Numbered from the stretch's first letter, positions 22,362 through 31,795 are shown. The stretch: DNA of 39,092 bases from an uncultured Lachnospiraceae bacterium (GCA_947652735.1 CANTEG010000021.1:1-39092), one strand, 5' to 3'. Notes: generated by a model not told the origin, from the letters alone. Made by a program: numbers and translations.

Positions 22362-23804
22362 ATGATACAGCTTATTCAAAATAAACAGGATTATAACAAT
22401 GATTTAAGAGCCATGCTTATGGCTTTTTTTCCTGGGAAAAAAATAGTGGAAAAAATGTCAGAGGGGCAGACAGTAGAGCTTGTAATGTGTGTGCATTATG
22501 AGAATAATGTGACCAATTTGAGCCTTGATACAGAGGATGGTTTTCGTGCACGCCGGACACTTGATATGGATTATCAAATTAGGGAGCGCTTTAGGAATAC
22601 GCTTAAAATGGCAGCCTATGAGCTTTTGTGTGAGCTTACGGGAAGAAAACTTCCGTGGGGGGACCTTACAGGTGTCAGGCCGACAAAGATAGCAATGAAG
22701 CAGCTAAGGGATGGTGCAGGAATTGACGGTGCAGTAAAACATTATATGAAAGAATATGGTGTGTCCGAAAAAAAGGCAAGGCTTGGTGCGTTGGTTGCAG
22801 AACGTGAGATAAGCCTTACTTCGGATTTTGATTTTGAGAGGGATTATTGTCTTTATATTGGAATCCCGTTTTGTCCAAGTAGGTGTCTTTATTGTTCCTT
22901 TACATCCTATCCGATTGCGGCATACAGGGATAAGGCAAAACTATATATAGAAAGGCTTAAAGAGGAGATAAGCGTTGTAAAGGACATGCTTCATGGCAAG
23001 AGACGGCTTGTATCCATCTATATAGGGGGAGGTACTCCCACATCCATAAGCCATGAACTGTTAGATGAGCTTCTTTCCCATGTAGAAACTGTATTTGACT
23101 TAACCTATTTAAAGGAGTATACGGTTGAGGCAGGAAGACCTGACAGCTTTACGGAAGCGAAGCTTAAGGTGTTAAAGGCACACGGAGTAACTAGAATAAG
23201 TATAAATCCCCAGACAATGAATGATGCCACCCTTGAGAAAATCGGACGGGCACATACATCCGCACAGACTGAGGAGGCATTTTCGCTTGCAAGAAAATGT
23301 GGTTTTGACAATATAAATATGGATATTATAGCAGGACTTCCAGGTGAGGATATTGGCAGTATGGAGCATACGCTGAAAAAGCTTAAGGAGCTTGGACCTG
23401 AGAGCATCACCGTCCATTCCCTTGCTATAAAGCGGGCGGCGAACTTAAACCGTCAGATGGATGAATTTGCAGGAGAGATACACCGTGATACGGACAGGAT
23501 GTTAGATGCGGTGGGAGGTGTGGCGGCATCCCTTAACATGGAGCCATATTATCTCTACAGGCAAAAAAATATAGGCGGCAATCTTGAGAATGTAGGGTAT
23601 GCCCTGCCGGGTATGGAATGTCTTTACAACATTCTTATCATGGAGGAATTGACAGATATTATTGCATTAGGGGCAGGTGCATCCACAAAGCTTACATTCC
23701 ATAAGGAAAACAGGGTAGAGCGGGTCGAAAACTGTAAATCGGTTGACGATTACATAGACAGATTGGATGAGATGCTTGACAGAAAAAGGAAACAATTTCC
23801 GTAA
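22362..23804 (+). CDS. hemZ: HemZ-type radical SAM protein (coproporphyrinogen III oxidase-like)
   Basis: A 480-residue radical SAM protein of the HemN/HemZ family. The cluster motif is Cys171-x3-Cys175-x2-Cys178 within IPFCPSRCLYCSF, followed by YIGGGTPT and INPQTMN, which are typical of the family. An N-terminal domain of about 160 residues (THUMP-like position, with LPWGDLTGVRPTK) matches HemZ rather than HemN. HemZ is annotated as an oxygen-independent coproporphyrinogen III oxidase. Whether this anaerobe makes haem is not visible here, so the true substrate is open. AAAGG sits 9 nt before the ATG. The gene ends 3 nt from the convergent regulator gene. Confidence 0.88.
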   Translation: MIQLIQNKQDYNNDLRAMLMAFFPGKKIVEKMSEGQTVELVMCVHYENNVTNLSLDTEDGFRARRTLDMDYQIRERFRNTLKMAAYELLCELTGRKLPWGDLTGVRPTKIAMKQLRDGAGIDGAVKHYMKEYGVSEKKARLGALVAEREISLTSDFDFERDYCLYIGIPFCPSRCLYCSFTSYPIAAYRDKAKLYIERLKEEISVVKDMLHGKRRLVSIYIGGGTPTSISHELLDELLSHVETVFDLTYLKEYTVEAGRPDSFTEAKLKVLKAHGVTRISINPQTMNDATLEKIGRAHTSAQTEEAFSLARKCGFDNINMDIIAGLPGEDIGSMEHTLKKLKELGPESITVHSLAIKRAANLNRQMDEFAGEIHRDTDRMLDAVGGVAASLNMEPYYLYRQKNIGGNLENVGYALPGMECLYNILIMEELTDIIALGAGASTKLTFHKENRVERVENCKSVDDYIDRLDEMLDRKRKQFP

Positions 23805-23807
23805 CAG

Positions 23808-24569
23808 TTACTGGCGGTTGTTTTTCCCTATGTCAGTGCTTCTAAAATACAGGCTTTGATACTTTTTAGGTGTCAGGCCTGTTTTTTTTCGAAATATTTC
23901 CGTGAAGTAGCTCTGGCTCGGAAATGCAAGAATAGATGAAATTTCCGCAGGTGTGTACTCGGAATATTTCAGCATATTACATGCAGTTTCTATTTTTTTA
24001 TCCCTGATATAACCACTGATTGTCTGCCCTGTTTCTTTCTTGAACAGGGTGGAAAGGTACGATGCGTTCAACTCCGTATGCTTGGCAAGGACGTCAATTG
24101 TGATGCGGGTGTGCAGGCTGTCACATATGTAATCGATACATTTTACGACGGGCAGGGAACAAATTTTAGCCTTTCTTAAGTTTTTCATGCGCTGTGTATA
24201 GTCAACACAGGCAACAAAATGAAGCTCGGATACTTCACGTGCATGCTTGCATTTGTCAGCTTTTTGGATGTAAAAATCACTGATTCCGTATGCCTGGGAC
24301 AACTCCATTCCGCCCTCGATGCAGTATCGTGCGGCAAGTGCAACGGTTACAACAAAATGATATTTCATATGTTGCAGATAATCATCGGAAAGCTTGCCAA
24401 GTCCTTTTTTGGACAGCAGAGGCTCCGCCTCACAAAGCTGTTTGATTTTTTTGACATTGCCCTCCTTGATACAGGAATAAAATTCCAACTCTGGATTGTA
24501 GGGAGCATGTAAAAGGTCGTTTTCCCTTTGTACAAATTCCTTGTAAAACATTTCTTTTTGTATGTCCAT
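23808..24569 (-). CDS. AraC-family transcriptional regulator
   Basis: A 253-residue protein. The C-terminal ~100 residues form an AraC/XylS double helix-turn-helix (IDVLAKHTELNASYLSTLFK, then AEISSILAF and YFTEIFRKKTGLTPKKY). The N-terminal ~150 residues are mainly helical and do not resemble the usual cupin sensor; I cannot assign their ligand. GAGG lies 6 nt before this ATG, so it is preferred over the GTG four codons upstream. It is divergent from the GH16 gene across a 287-nt AT-rich region with several palindromes, so it probably controls that glucanase, perhaps in response to a glucan breakdown product. Confidence 0.9.
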   Translation of the reverse strand: MDIQKEMFYKEFVQRENDLLHAPYNPELEFYSCIKEGNVKKIKQLCEAEPLLSKKGLGKLSDDYLQHMKYHFVVTVALAARYCIEGGMELSQAYGISDFYIQKADKCKHAREVSELHFVACVDYTQRMKNLRKAKICSLPVVKCIDYICDSLHTRITIDVLAKHTELNASYLSTLFKKETGQTISGYIRDKKIETACNMLKYSEYTPAEISSILAFPSQSYFTEIFRKKTGLTPKKYQSLYFRSTDIGKNNRQ

Positions 24570-24856
24570 AATGTACCTCACAGTGTTTTAATTGTTGTTC
24601 GTTAAGTGAATGATAATTAATTATAGTTTTAAGGTTACCATTAAAATGCAAGTGCTTTTGATGATAATTTACGGAATATGACAAATGCTTTTTCATATTC
24701 CAAATAAATATTTTAAACATAAGCTTATCATATAATAAAAACGATAAGAAAACAATTAAAAAGATATAAAAAATACAAATACTCTGATATAACAAAGATA
24801 CATAATATTACAGGGGTTTGCTCATAACTACTGAAATGAAAAAAGGAGGAGTGGAC
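24570..24856. promoter_or_regulatory. Divergent AT-rich control region with three dyads
   Basis: This 287-nt gap separates the AraC-type regulator (-) and GH16 (+). It holds a 12-bp palindrome ATAATTAATTAT (24613-24624), an 8-bp inverted repeat GGAATATG/CATATTCC (24673-24680 and 24694-24701) and CTTATC/GATAAG (24724-24729 and 24743-24748). The last pair encloses a TATAAT (24731-24736) that may be the GH16 -10 box, though no good -35 is seen. These are candidate operators. Confidence 0.5.
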
Positions 24857-27800
24857 ATGAAACAATTCAAACGCACACTGGCAGTTTTGATTGCTTTGGT
24901 TTTAATGGTAAGTGCCATGCCTGTAACTGCACAGGCGGCTACCAAAAAGGGAACTGTTAAATCAGTTACTATTACGAATCCGAGCACCAAAACGCTGGTA
25001 CTGAAAAAAGGTCAGACGTTTAGAATGAAGACGAAAATAACGACTACAGGTAAGATAAGCAAGAAAATAACATTTTGGTCTTCAAACAAAAGCATTGTAA
25101 AGGTAAGCAGTAAGGGAACCATCAAGGCTTTGAAAAAAGGAAAAGCATGGATAACGGTAAGAAGTGTTGCAGATATCAAGAAGAAAGCATCTATCAGAAT
25201 TATCGTTGGTTACCCTGTGACAAAAGTAAAGCTTAATAAAACCAGCTTAAAGCTGACGGAGGGCAATACGACAACGCTGAAGGCAACGTTATCACCGAAA
25301 AAGCCGTCTGTAACGAAAGTAAGCTTTACTTCAAGTAATCCAAAGGTAGTAAAAGTAAACAGTAAGGGTAAGGTAAAAGCAGTGAAAGCAGGAAAAGCAA
25401 ACATCACCGTAAAGGCAATGGACGGAAGCGGAAAAAAGGCTGTCTGCAAGGTGACTGTTACCAAGAAGAAAACGCCAAGCAAACCGAGTACGGAAACACC
25501 GAGCAAGCCAACTACGGAGGAGCCGACTACAGAAGAACCGACCACGGAGGCACCAAGCTTATCCTACGACGGTTATGATTTAAAATGGCAGGATGATTTT
25601 GAGGGCACGACATTAAACAGGGATGACTGGAATGTAGAACTGCATGAGCCGGGCTGGGTAAACCAGGAGTGGCAGGAATACGTTGACAGTGAAGAAAATA
25701 TTTATATCGAGGACGGAACCCTCGTATTAAAGCCTGTAAAGAAAACCGTAGACGGTAAGGATGTTTACACGTCAGGACGTATCAACACACAGGGTAAGCA
25801 TGACTTTACATACGGATTGTTTGAGGTTCGTGCTAAGGTTCCTACAGGTAAGGGATATTTACCTGCATTCTGGATGATGCCGACAGATGAGAATTTGTAC
25901 GGACAGTGGCCACGGTGTGGTGAAATTGACATCATGGAGGTTATGGGACAGGAAAATGATAAGGTATATGGTACGATTCATTACGGAGAGCCACATGCTG
26001 AAAGTCAGGGAACGAAGAAGCTGACAGAGAGTAATTTCTCAGATGAATACCATACATTTAGCTGTGAGTGGCAGCCGGGCAGTATAAAATGGTATGTTGA
26101 CGGCGTGCTGTACCATGAGGAAAATGATTGGTTTTCTGCAACAGAGGGACAGGGAACCGTGTCATATCCTGCACCGTTTGACCAGCCGTTCTACATGATT
26201 TTGAACCTTGCGGTAGGCGGAAGCTGGGTTGGTTATCCTGACGGGGATACAGACTTTGCAAATCAGAAATTTGTGATTGACTATGTAAGGGCATACCAGA
26301 AAACGGAGGGCTACGATGACTCTAATGTAACAAAGCCTGAGAAGCCGCCTGTGACATTAAGAGATCCAGATGCTAATGGAAATTATGCAAATAACGGCAA
26401 TTTCTCAGTTGCAGAGGATTTGACAGACGAAACAGACTGGCAGTTTATGACAGCACTTGGCGGTGAGGCAACTGCTGCGATTGTAACGGACAGTAAAATG
26501 GGTTCAGCAATCAAGGTTGCAACGACTGATAAGGGTACGGTAGATTACAGTGTACAGCTTGTACAGCATAAGGTGCCTTTAAAGCAGGGTGCAAAGTATA
26601 AGCTTACATTTGATGCATATGCAGATGAAGCAAGAACAATGTCAGCAGGTATCGGTGCAATCGGTGACCGTAGCTGGAAGAAATATGTAAGCAGTGAAGT
26701 GAACCTGACAACAGAAAAGCAGACCTATTCCTGTGAATTTGACATGAGCGATGAGGATTATGCAAATGCCCGTATTGAGTTTAACATGGGTAACATAGAG
26801 CCGACAGCAACTATTTATATCAGTAATGTTAAGCTTGAGAAAACAGGAGAGTTTGAGATTGATGACAGCAAAACAGTAAGAGCTGATGGAAATTATGTAT
26901 ATAACGGAAGCTTCCAGGAGGGCGCAGACCGAATGGAATACTGGGAGGTTGCAGATGCAGGAAAGAAAGCGAATGTAAGCGTAACAGGCATAAATGACGG
27001 ACGTAGATTTAAAGCTGTAACCTCAGGCTGCGCAAATGCAAATGAGGTATTGTTGAAGCAGACAGAGCTCCCGCTTACAACAGGAAAGTATGAGCTTAGC
27101 TTTGATGCAGAGCTTACTGCCCCTGCTGTCGGTGATACAGCAGAGCTTACGGTTCGTGTAGCAGGCGGAACAAAGGTATTTACACTGAATAAGGATGAAA
27201 AGAAAAATTACACATACAAGTTTGAGATTGCAGATGACGCAACAATTGCAGATATTGATGATATCATATTTGAGCTTGGTGTGAATGGGACAATATTATT
27301 AGATAATGTTCGTCTTGTAGAAGATACACTGATTAAGAACGGAAGCTTTAATGCAGGCTTTGCCGGCTATGAGCCGTTTGCTGATAATTCCGCAAAGGCA
27401 TCATGGGTGGTAGACAGTCAGAGTGAGGATAATGCAGCAGACTTCTCCATTGAAAATACAGGCGATGCAGACTGGAAGATACAGTTGAAGCAAAACAATA
27501 TACCATTGAAAAATGGTCAGTGGTACAGACTTTCCTTTGATGCAAAGTCAAGTATAGCAAGAAAGATTATGTATGCAATACAGCGGGATGGCTCCAAGCA
27601 TGATGATGACTGGACACCTTATGTACAAAATACAGTAAGCCTTGATGCAGATATCAACAATTACACACCGATAAGCGTTGAGTTCCAGATGAAGGAAGAT
27701 GATGATTTGGAGGCCGTCTTAAGTATCAGCATGGGTGCAGTAGGTGGCACACAAATCACGGAAAAGCACAGAATCTGCTTTGACAACTTTGTCCTTGAGG

Positions 27801-28324
27801 AGATTGAAGCACCTGAAGTGCCAGATGTTGAGGAGGGTGTAAATATACTTAAAAATGCAGATTTTTCTGATGCGGATGACAGCATGGCAGGCTGGACGGA
27901 AACAATCGCAAATTGGGATGACCTTACGGCACAGGCAGTAAGGAGTATTTCCGAAGGTGTAATCACATATGCCATTGAAAACGTGGGAACGGAGGATTGG
28001 CATATACAGTTGAAGCAGAGCGGACTTTCCCTTAAAGCAGGCGGTAAATATAAGGTGACATTTACAATGTCCTCGACAGAGGCACGGTCCGTAAAATCAG
28101 GAGTAATGTCAACAACGTATGCATGGTATGGCGGAAGCACGGTTGCTTTAGAGGCAAATCAGGAGCAAAAAGTAGAGTACGAGTTCACAATGGATGCAGA
28201 TGACATTGCAGCAGACTTTTTCATCTCAATGGGTCAGCTTGCTGATGACGATGGCAACGCAATTGATACGCCTGCATCGACAATTACAATTTCCGGCATT
28301 TCAATAACGAAAGTTGTTGAATAA
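24857..28324 (+). CDS. Secreted GH16 beta-glucanase with Big2 and CBM4/9-like modules
   Basis: A 1155-residue secreted multidomain enzyme. In order: signal peptide (1-27, cleaved near AQA-A); two Lys-rich Big2 Ig-like domains (about 31-118 and 119-202); a Pro/Thr/Glu linker (203-234); a GH16 domain (about 235-482); and four CBM4/9-like modules to the end. The active site is EIDIME with nucleophile Glu356 and acid/base Glu361, the laminarinase/lichenase form of GH16, so beta-1,3- or mixed-linkage glucan is the likely substrate. Modules 1, 3 and 4 share a QL-x-Q-x5-L core; module 2 differs. No dockerin, SLH or sortase motif is present, so the Big2 domains may hold it at the cell surface. AAAGGAGG at 24842-24849 sets the start. 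Confidence 0.93.
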   Translation: MKQFKRTLAVLIALVLMVSAMPVTAQAATKKGTVKSVTITNPSTKTLVLKKGQTFRMKTKITTTGKISKKITFWSSNKSIVKVSSKGTIKALKKGKAWITVRSVADIKKKASIRIIVGYPVTKVKLNKTSLKLTEGNTTTLKATLSPKKPSVTKVSFTSSNPKVVKVNSKGKVKAVKAGKANITVKAMDGSGKKAVCKVTVTKKKTPSKPSTETPSKPTTEEPTTEEPTTEAPSLSYDGYDLKWQDDFEGTTLNRDDWNVELHEPGWVNQEWQEYVDSEENIYIEDGTLVLKPVKKTVDGKDVYTSGRINTQGKHDFTYGLFEVRAKVPTGKGYLPAFWMMPTDENLYGQWPRCGEIDIMEVMGQENDKVYGTIHYGEPHAESQGTKKLTESNFSDEYHTFSCEWQPGSIKWYVDGVLYHEENDWFSATEGQGTVSYPAPFDQPFYMILNLAVGGSWVGYPDGDTDFANQKFVIDYVRAYQKTEGYDDSNVTKPEKPPVTLRDPDANGNYANNGNFSVAEDLTDETDWQFMTALGGEATAAIVTDSKMGSAIKVATTDKGTVDYSVQLVQHKVPLKQGAKYKLTFDAYADEARTMSAGIGAIGDRSWKKYVSSEVNLTTEKQTYSCEFDMSDEDYANARIEFNMGNIEPTATIYISNVKLEKTGEFEIDDSKTVRADGNYVYNGSFQEGADRMEYWEVADAGKKANVSVTGINDGRRFKAVTSGCANANEVLLKQTELPLTTGKYELSFDAELTAPAVGDTAELTVRVAGGTKVFTLNKDEKKNYTYKFEIADDATIADIDDIIFELGVNGTILLDNVRLVEDTLIKNGSFNAGFAGYEPFADNSAKASWVVDSQSEDNAADFSIENTGDADWKIQLKQNNIPLKNGQWYRLSFDAKSSIARKIMYAIQRDGSKHDDDWTPYVQNTVSLDADINNYTPISVEFQMKEDDDLEAVLSISMGAVGGTQITEKHRICFDNFVLEEIEAPEVPDVEEGVNILKNADFSDADDSMAGWTETIANWDDLTAQAVRSISEGVITYAIENVGTEDWHIQLKQSGLSLKAGGKYKVTFTMSSTEARSVKSGVMSTTYAWYGGSTVALEANQEQKVEYEFTMDADDIAADFFISMGQLADDDGNAIDTPASTITISGISITKVVE

Positions 28325-28362
28325 ATAAAAAACACACACTTTTACATTTCTTAACTCCTTTG

Positions 28363-28404
28363 CAACGGTCTTTGGGTTCTCCAAAGGCCGTTGTTGCATT
28401 TATT
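28363..28404 (+). terminator. Terminator after the GH16 gene
   Basis: CAACGGTCTTTGG (28363-28375) pairs with CCAAAGGCCGTTG (28381-28393), 13 pairs with one G-T, around a 5-nt loop. A weak T-rich stretch (TTGCATTTATT) follows. Confidence 0.8.
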
Positions 28405-28428
28405 GGTGTTCGGGAATAGAGAAAATGC

Positions 28429-28457
28429 TTGACATTTTGTATTGTGAAAAATATGAT
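28429..28457 (+). promoter_or_regulatory. Sigma-A type promoter of hisS-aspS
   Basis: TTGACA (28429-28434) and TATGAT (28452-28457) are separated by exactly 17 nt. It lies just after the GH16 terminator and about 100 nt before hisS. The leader has no visible T-box or terminator hairpin. Confidence 0.85.
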
Positions 28458-28561
28458 GGTATATAGTTGTCATGTAGTTATACTTGTGGAAAAGAGTAAT
28501 TATGGAAAGTATACATACTGACAGTGGAGACATAAGGCATGGCAATGAAGGAGGAAATGAA

Positions 28562-29827
28562 ATGGCAATGAAAAAAAAGCCTGTGACAGGCATGAAGGAT
28601 ATTTTGCCGCGTGAGATGGCAATTCGTGATTATGTCATGGACATGATAAAGAAAACATATAAGCAGTTTGGTTTTACATCAGTGGAGACTCCGTGTGTGG
28701 AGCATATTGAAAATCTTTCCAGCAAACAGGGTGGAGAAAATGAAAAGCTGATTTTCAAGATTTTGAAACGAGGGGACAAGCTTGCATCTGCCATTGAAAC
28801 TGTTTCTTTGGATGATGTTAACGTGTTGGTAGACGGAGGGCTCCGTTACGATTTGACGGTTCCGCTTTCCCGTTATTATGCAAATCATGCAAACGATTTG
28901 CCGAGTCCGTTTAAGGCATTGCAGATGGGAAATGTATGGAGGGCTGACCGTCCGCAGAGAGGACGTTACCGTCAGTTTATGCAGTGTGATATCGATATAT
29001 TGGGTGAACCATCTATTTTGGCGGAGATAGAGCTGATTACGGCAACGACTACATTACTTGGCAAAGTGGGCTTTTCCGATTTTACCATTCGCCTGAATAA
29101 CAGAAAAATGCTAAAGGCAATGGCTGCCTACAGCGGTTTTTCGGAAGACGATTACGACAGTGTGTTTATTACCCTTGACAAGATGGACAAGATTGGTATG
29201 GATGGTGTAGCGGAAGAGCTGGTTTCACAGGGCTACCCGAAGGAAAATGTGGATAAATATTTAGAGCTATTTAAAACTGTGTCCTCTGATATTGAAGGAG
29301 TCCGCTATTTGGGCGAGACACTGGGGACATATTTGGATGCAGATGTTGCTTCTGATTTGGAAACGATTATGACAAGCGTTGAGGCGGCAAAGTCGGCTGA
29401 TTTTAAAATCGTGTTTGACCCTACCCTTGTAAGGGGAATGTCTTACTACACAGGGCCGATTTTCGAAATTTCCATGGATGAGTTTGGCGGTTCCGTAGGC
29501 GGTGGTGGACGTTATGATGAAATGATTGGAAGATTTACGGGTCAGGACACGCCTGCATGTGGATTTTCTATAGGCTTTGAACGAATTGTAATGCTTCTTT
29601 TAGAAAGAGAAGATTATGAAATTCTGGGAAATGCAGAAAAGAAGGCATACCTGATTGAAAAGAATATGCCGACCGACAGGATGACGGACATTTTGAAAAA
29701 GGCAAAGGCGGAGCGTGAGACAGGTATGCAGGTGAACGTAGTTATGATGAAGAAAAATAAAAAGTTCCAAAAGGAGCAGATGGAGAAGGAAGGCTATACT
29801 TCCTTTGAGGAATTTTTTGTGAAATAG
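28562..29827 (+). CDS. hisS: Histidyl-tRNA synthetase
   Basis: A 421-residue class II aminoacyl-tRNA synthetase that charges tRNA-His. Motif 1 region is MKDILPREM onward; RYDLTVPLSRY and the motif 2 region RADRPQRGRYRQFMQCDID follow. The histidine-specific LVRGMSYYTGPIFEI and GGGRYDEM stretches and motif 3 (GFSIGFERI) are all present, then a C-terminal anticodon-binding domain of about 85 residues. AAGGAGG at 28548-28554, 7 nt from the ATG, fixes the start. An in-frame ATG at 28502 would add 20 residues with two His codons but has only a weak ribosome site. The gene is 9 nt upstream of aspS. Confidence 0.96.
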   Translation: MAMKKKPVTGMKDILPREMAIRDYVMDMIKKTYKQFGFTSVETPCVEHIENLSSKQGGENEKLIFKILKRGDKLASAIETVSLDDVNVLVDGGLRYDLTVPLSRYYANHANDLPSPFKALQMGNVWRADRPQRGRYRQFMQCDIDILGEPSILAEIELITATTTLLGKVGFSDFTIRLNNRKMLKAMAAYSGFSEDDYDSVFITLDKMDKIGMDGVAEELVSQGYPKENVDKYLELFKTVSSDIEGVRYLGETLGTYLDADVASDLETIMTSVEAAKSADFKIVFDPTLVRGMSYYTGPIFEISMDEFGGSVGGGGRYDEMIGRFTGQDTPACGFSIGFERIVMLLLEREDYEILGNAEKKAYLIEKNMPTDRMTDILKKAKAERETGMQVNVVMMKKNKKFQKEQMEKEGYTSFEEFFVK

Positions 29828-29836
29828 GAGGCAGAT

Positions 29837-31633
29837 ATGGCAGAATCAATGAAGGGTTTGAAAAGAACCCATAGATGTACAGAGGTAAGCAGCAAAAATG
29901 TGGGTGAAACCGTTACCGTCATGGGCTGGGTGCAAAAAAGCAGAAACAAGGGCGGAATTATATTCGTGGATCTTCGGGACAGGAGTGGTATTCTTCAGGT
30001 AATATTCGAGGAGGCAAATGTAGGAGCCGAGGGGTTCGCAAAGGCGGAAAAGCTTAGAAGTGAATTCGTGGCTGCCATTACGGGAACCGTGTCAAAGCGT
30101 GAGGGAGCCGTAAATGAAAATCTTGCCACAGGTGATATTGAGATTATTGCAAAGGACATAAGAATTCTTTCAGAGTCGGAAACACCTCCGTTCCCAATTG
30201 AGGAAAACAGCAAGACAAAGGAGGAGCTTAGACTTAAATACAGATATCTTGATTTGAGACGCCCTGATTTACAGAGCAACTTAATAATGAGAAGCAGGGT
30301 TGCCACACTGACAAGAGCATTTCTTGCAGATGAGGGCTTTATAGAAATAGAGACACCGACGCTTTGTAAATCTACTCCTGAGGGAGCAAGAGACTACTTA
30401 GTGCCAAGCAGGGTGCACCCGGGCAGCTTTTATGCACTGCCGCAGTCGCCGCAGATATATAAGCAGCTACTGATGTGTTCCGGATACGACAGATATTTTC
30501 AGGTGGCAAGATGTTACCGTGATGAGGACCTTCGTGCTGACAGACAGCCTGAATTTACCCAGATAGATATGGAGCTTTCCTTTGTTGATGTTGATGACGT
30601 TATAGATGTAAACGAGAGACTGCTTGCAAAGCTGTTTAAGGAGATAATTGGTGTTGACGTTGCACTTCCGATACAGCGTATGACATACAGGGAGGCTATG
30701 GAACGCTTTGGCTCCGACAAGCCGGATTTGCGGTTTGGCATGGAGCTTCAGGATATAACGGATATCGTAAAGGACTGCGAATTTGGCGTATTTAAGGGCG
30801 CAGTTGATGCAGGCGGAAGCGTCCGTGGTATCAATGCAAAGGGACAGGGTGCGATGCCGCGTAAGAAGATAGATGCACTGGTTGATTTTGTAAAGGGATA
30901 TGGTGCAAAAGGACTTGCTTACATTGCACTTGGAGAGGATGGCACAGTGAAATCTTCCTTTGCCAAGTTTATGAAGGACGAGGAGATGGATGCAATCATA
31001 AAGGCAATGGAGGGCGAAGCAGGAGATTTACTTCTTTTTGCTGCTGACAAGACAAAGCTTGTTTATGATGTGCTTGGTGCACTTCGTTTAGAGATAGCAG
31101 AAAATCTTGGATTGCTAGACAAGAACGAATACAAATTTGTATGGATTACGGAGTTCCCATTACTTGAGTGGAATGAGGACTTAAACAGATATCAGGCAAT
31201 GCATCATCCGTTTACGATGCCTATGGAGGAGGATTTGCCATATATCGATACTGACCCTGGAAAGGTACGTGCAAAGGCATATGATATTGTGTTAAACGGA
31301 ACAGAGTTAGGTGGCGGCAGTGTCCGTATCCATCAAAATGATGTGCAGGAGAAAATGTTTGAGGCACTCGGCTTCTCAAAGGAAACCGCATACAATCAGT
31401 TTGGATTTTTGCTTAACGCATTTAAATATGGTGTTCCACCGCATGCAGGACTTGCATATGGGCTTGACCGTCTGATTATGCTCATGGCGAAAGAAGACTC
31501 TATCCGTGATGTGATTGCATTCCCGAAAGTAAAGGATGCATCCTGCCTGATGAGTGAGGCACCTAACGTAGTAGACCCAAAGCAGTTAGAAGAACTCGGC
31601 GTAGCTGTAGCACTAGAAACCGCTATGCCATAA
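29837..31633 (+). CDS. aspS: Aspartyl-tRNA synthetase
   Basis: A 598-residue bacterial-type class IIb AspRS, the normal length with the GAD insertion domain. An N-terminal OB-fold anticodon domain (to about 105) is followed by QSPQIYKQLL, motif 2 (FQVARCYRDEDLRADRQPEF) and motif 3 (GLAYGLDRLIMLM). It attaches Asp to tRNA-Asp; whether it also charges tRNA-Asn cannot be told by eye. AGGAGG sits just before the ATG. It forms an operon with hisS, as in many Bacillota. Confidence 0.97.
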   Translation: MAESMKGLKRTHRCTEVSSKNVGETVTVMGWVQKSRNKGGIIFVDLRDRSGILQVIFEEANVGAEGFAKAEKLRSEFVAAITGTVSKREGAVNENLATGDIEIIAKDIRILSESETPPFPIEENSKTKEELRLKYRYLDLRRPDLQSNLIMRSRVATLTRAFLADEGFIEIETPTLCKSTPEGARDYLVPSRVHPGSFYALPQSPQIYKQLLMCSGYDRYFQVARCYRDEDLRADRQPEFTQIDMELSFVDVDDVIDVNERLLAKLFKEIIGVDVALPIQRMTYREAMERFGSDKPDLRFGMELQDITDIVKDCEFGVFKGAVDAGGSVRGINAKGQGAMPRKKIDALVDFVKGYGAKGLAYIALGEDGTVKSSFAKFMKDEEMDAIIKAMEGEAGDLLLFAADKTKLVYDVLGALRLEIAENLGLLDKNEYKFVWITEFPLLEWNEDLNRYQAMHHPFTMPMEEDLPYIDTDPGKVRAKAYDIVLNGTELGGGSVRIHQNDVQEKMFEALGFSKETAYNQFGFLLNAFKYGVPPHAGLAYGLDRLIMLMAKEDSIRDVIAFPKVKDASCLMSEAPNVVDPKQLEELGVAVALETAMP

Positions 31634-31711
31634 TATAAAAAATTTGAAGACATAGTGGCATTAAAAGTTGTCTGCGTGCAGGATATATGCAGGAATAAAA
31701 AACCGTTATGA

Positions 31712-31794
31712 GAACGTTGGCACTTAAATTGCCGGTCTAAGATATCCTTACTTGGAATTGTCTTAAACCGGCAATTTTTAGTGCCGTTACGTTC
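31712..31794. terminator. Long bidirectional terminator between aspS and the kinase gene
   Basis: The arms 31712-31742 and 31761-31794 are nearly complementary over about 30 bp. The core is ATTGCCGGT with ACCGGCAAT, and an outer GGCACT/AGTGCC and GAACGT/ACGTTC extend the stem. A TTTTT inside the right arm follows the core hairpin on the + strand. It separates two convergent genes, ending next to the stop at 31796. Confidence 0.85.
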
Positions 31795-31795
31795 T

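Noticed and set aside
28458-28561. T-box riboswitch upstream of hisS
   Set aside because: The leader between promoter and start is only about 100 nt and shows no T-box sequence, specifier stem or terminator hairpin.
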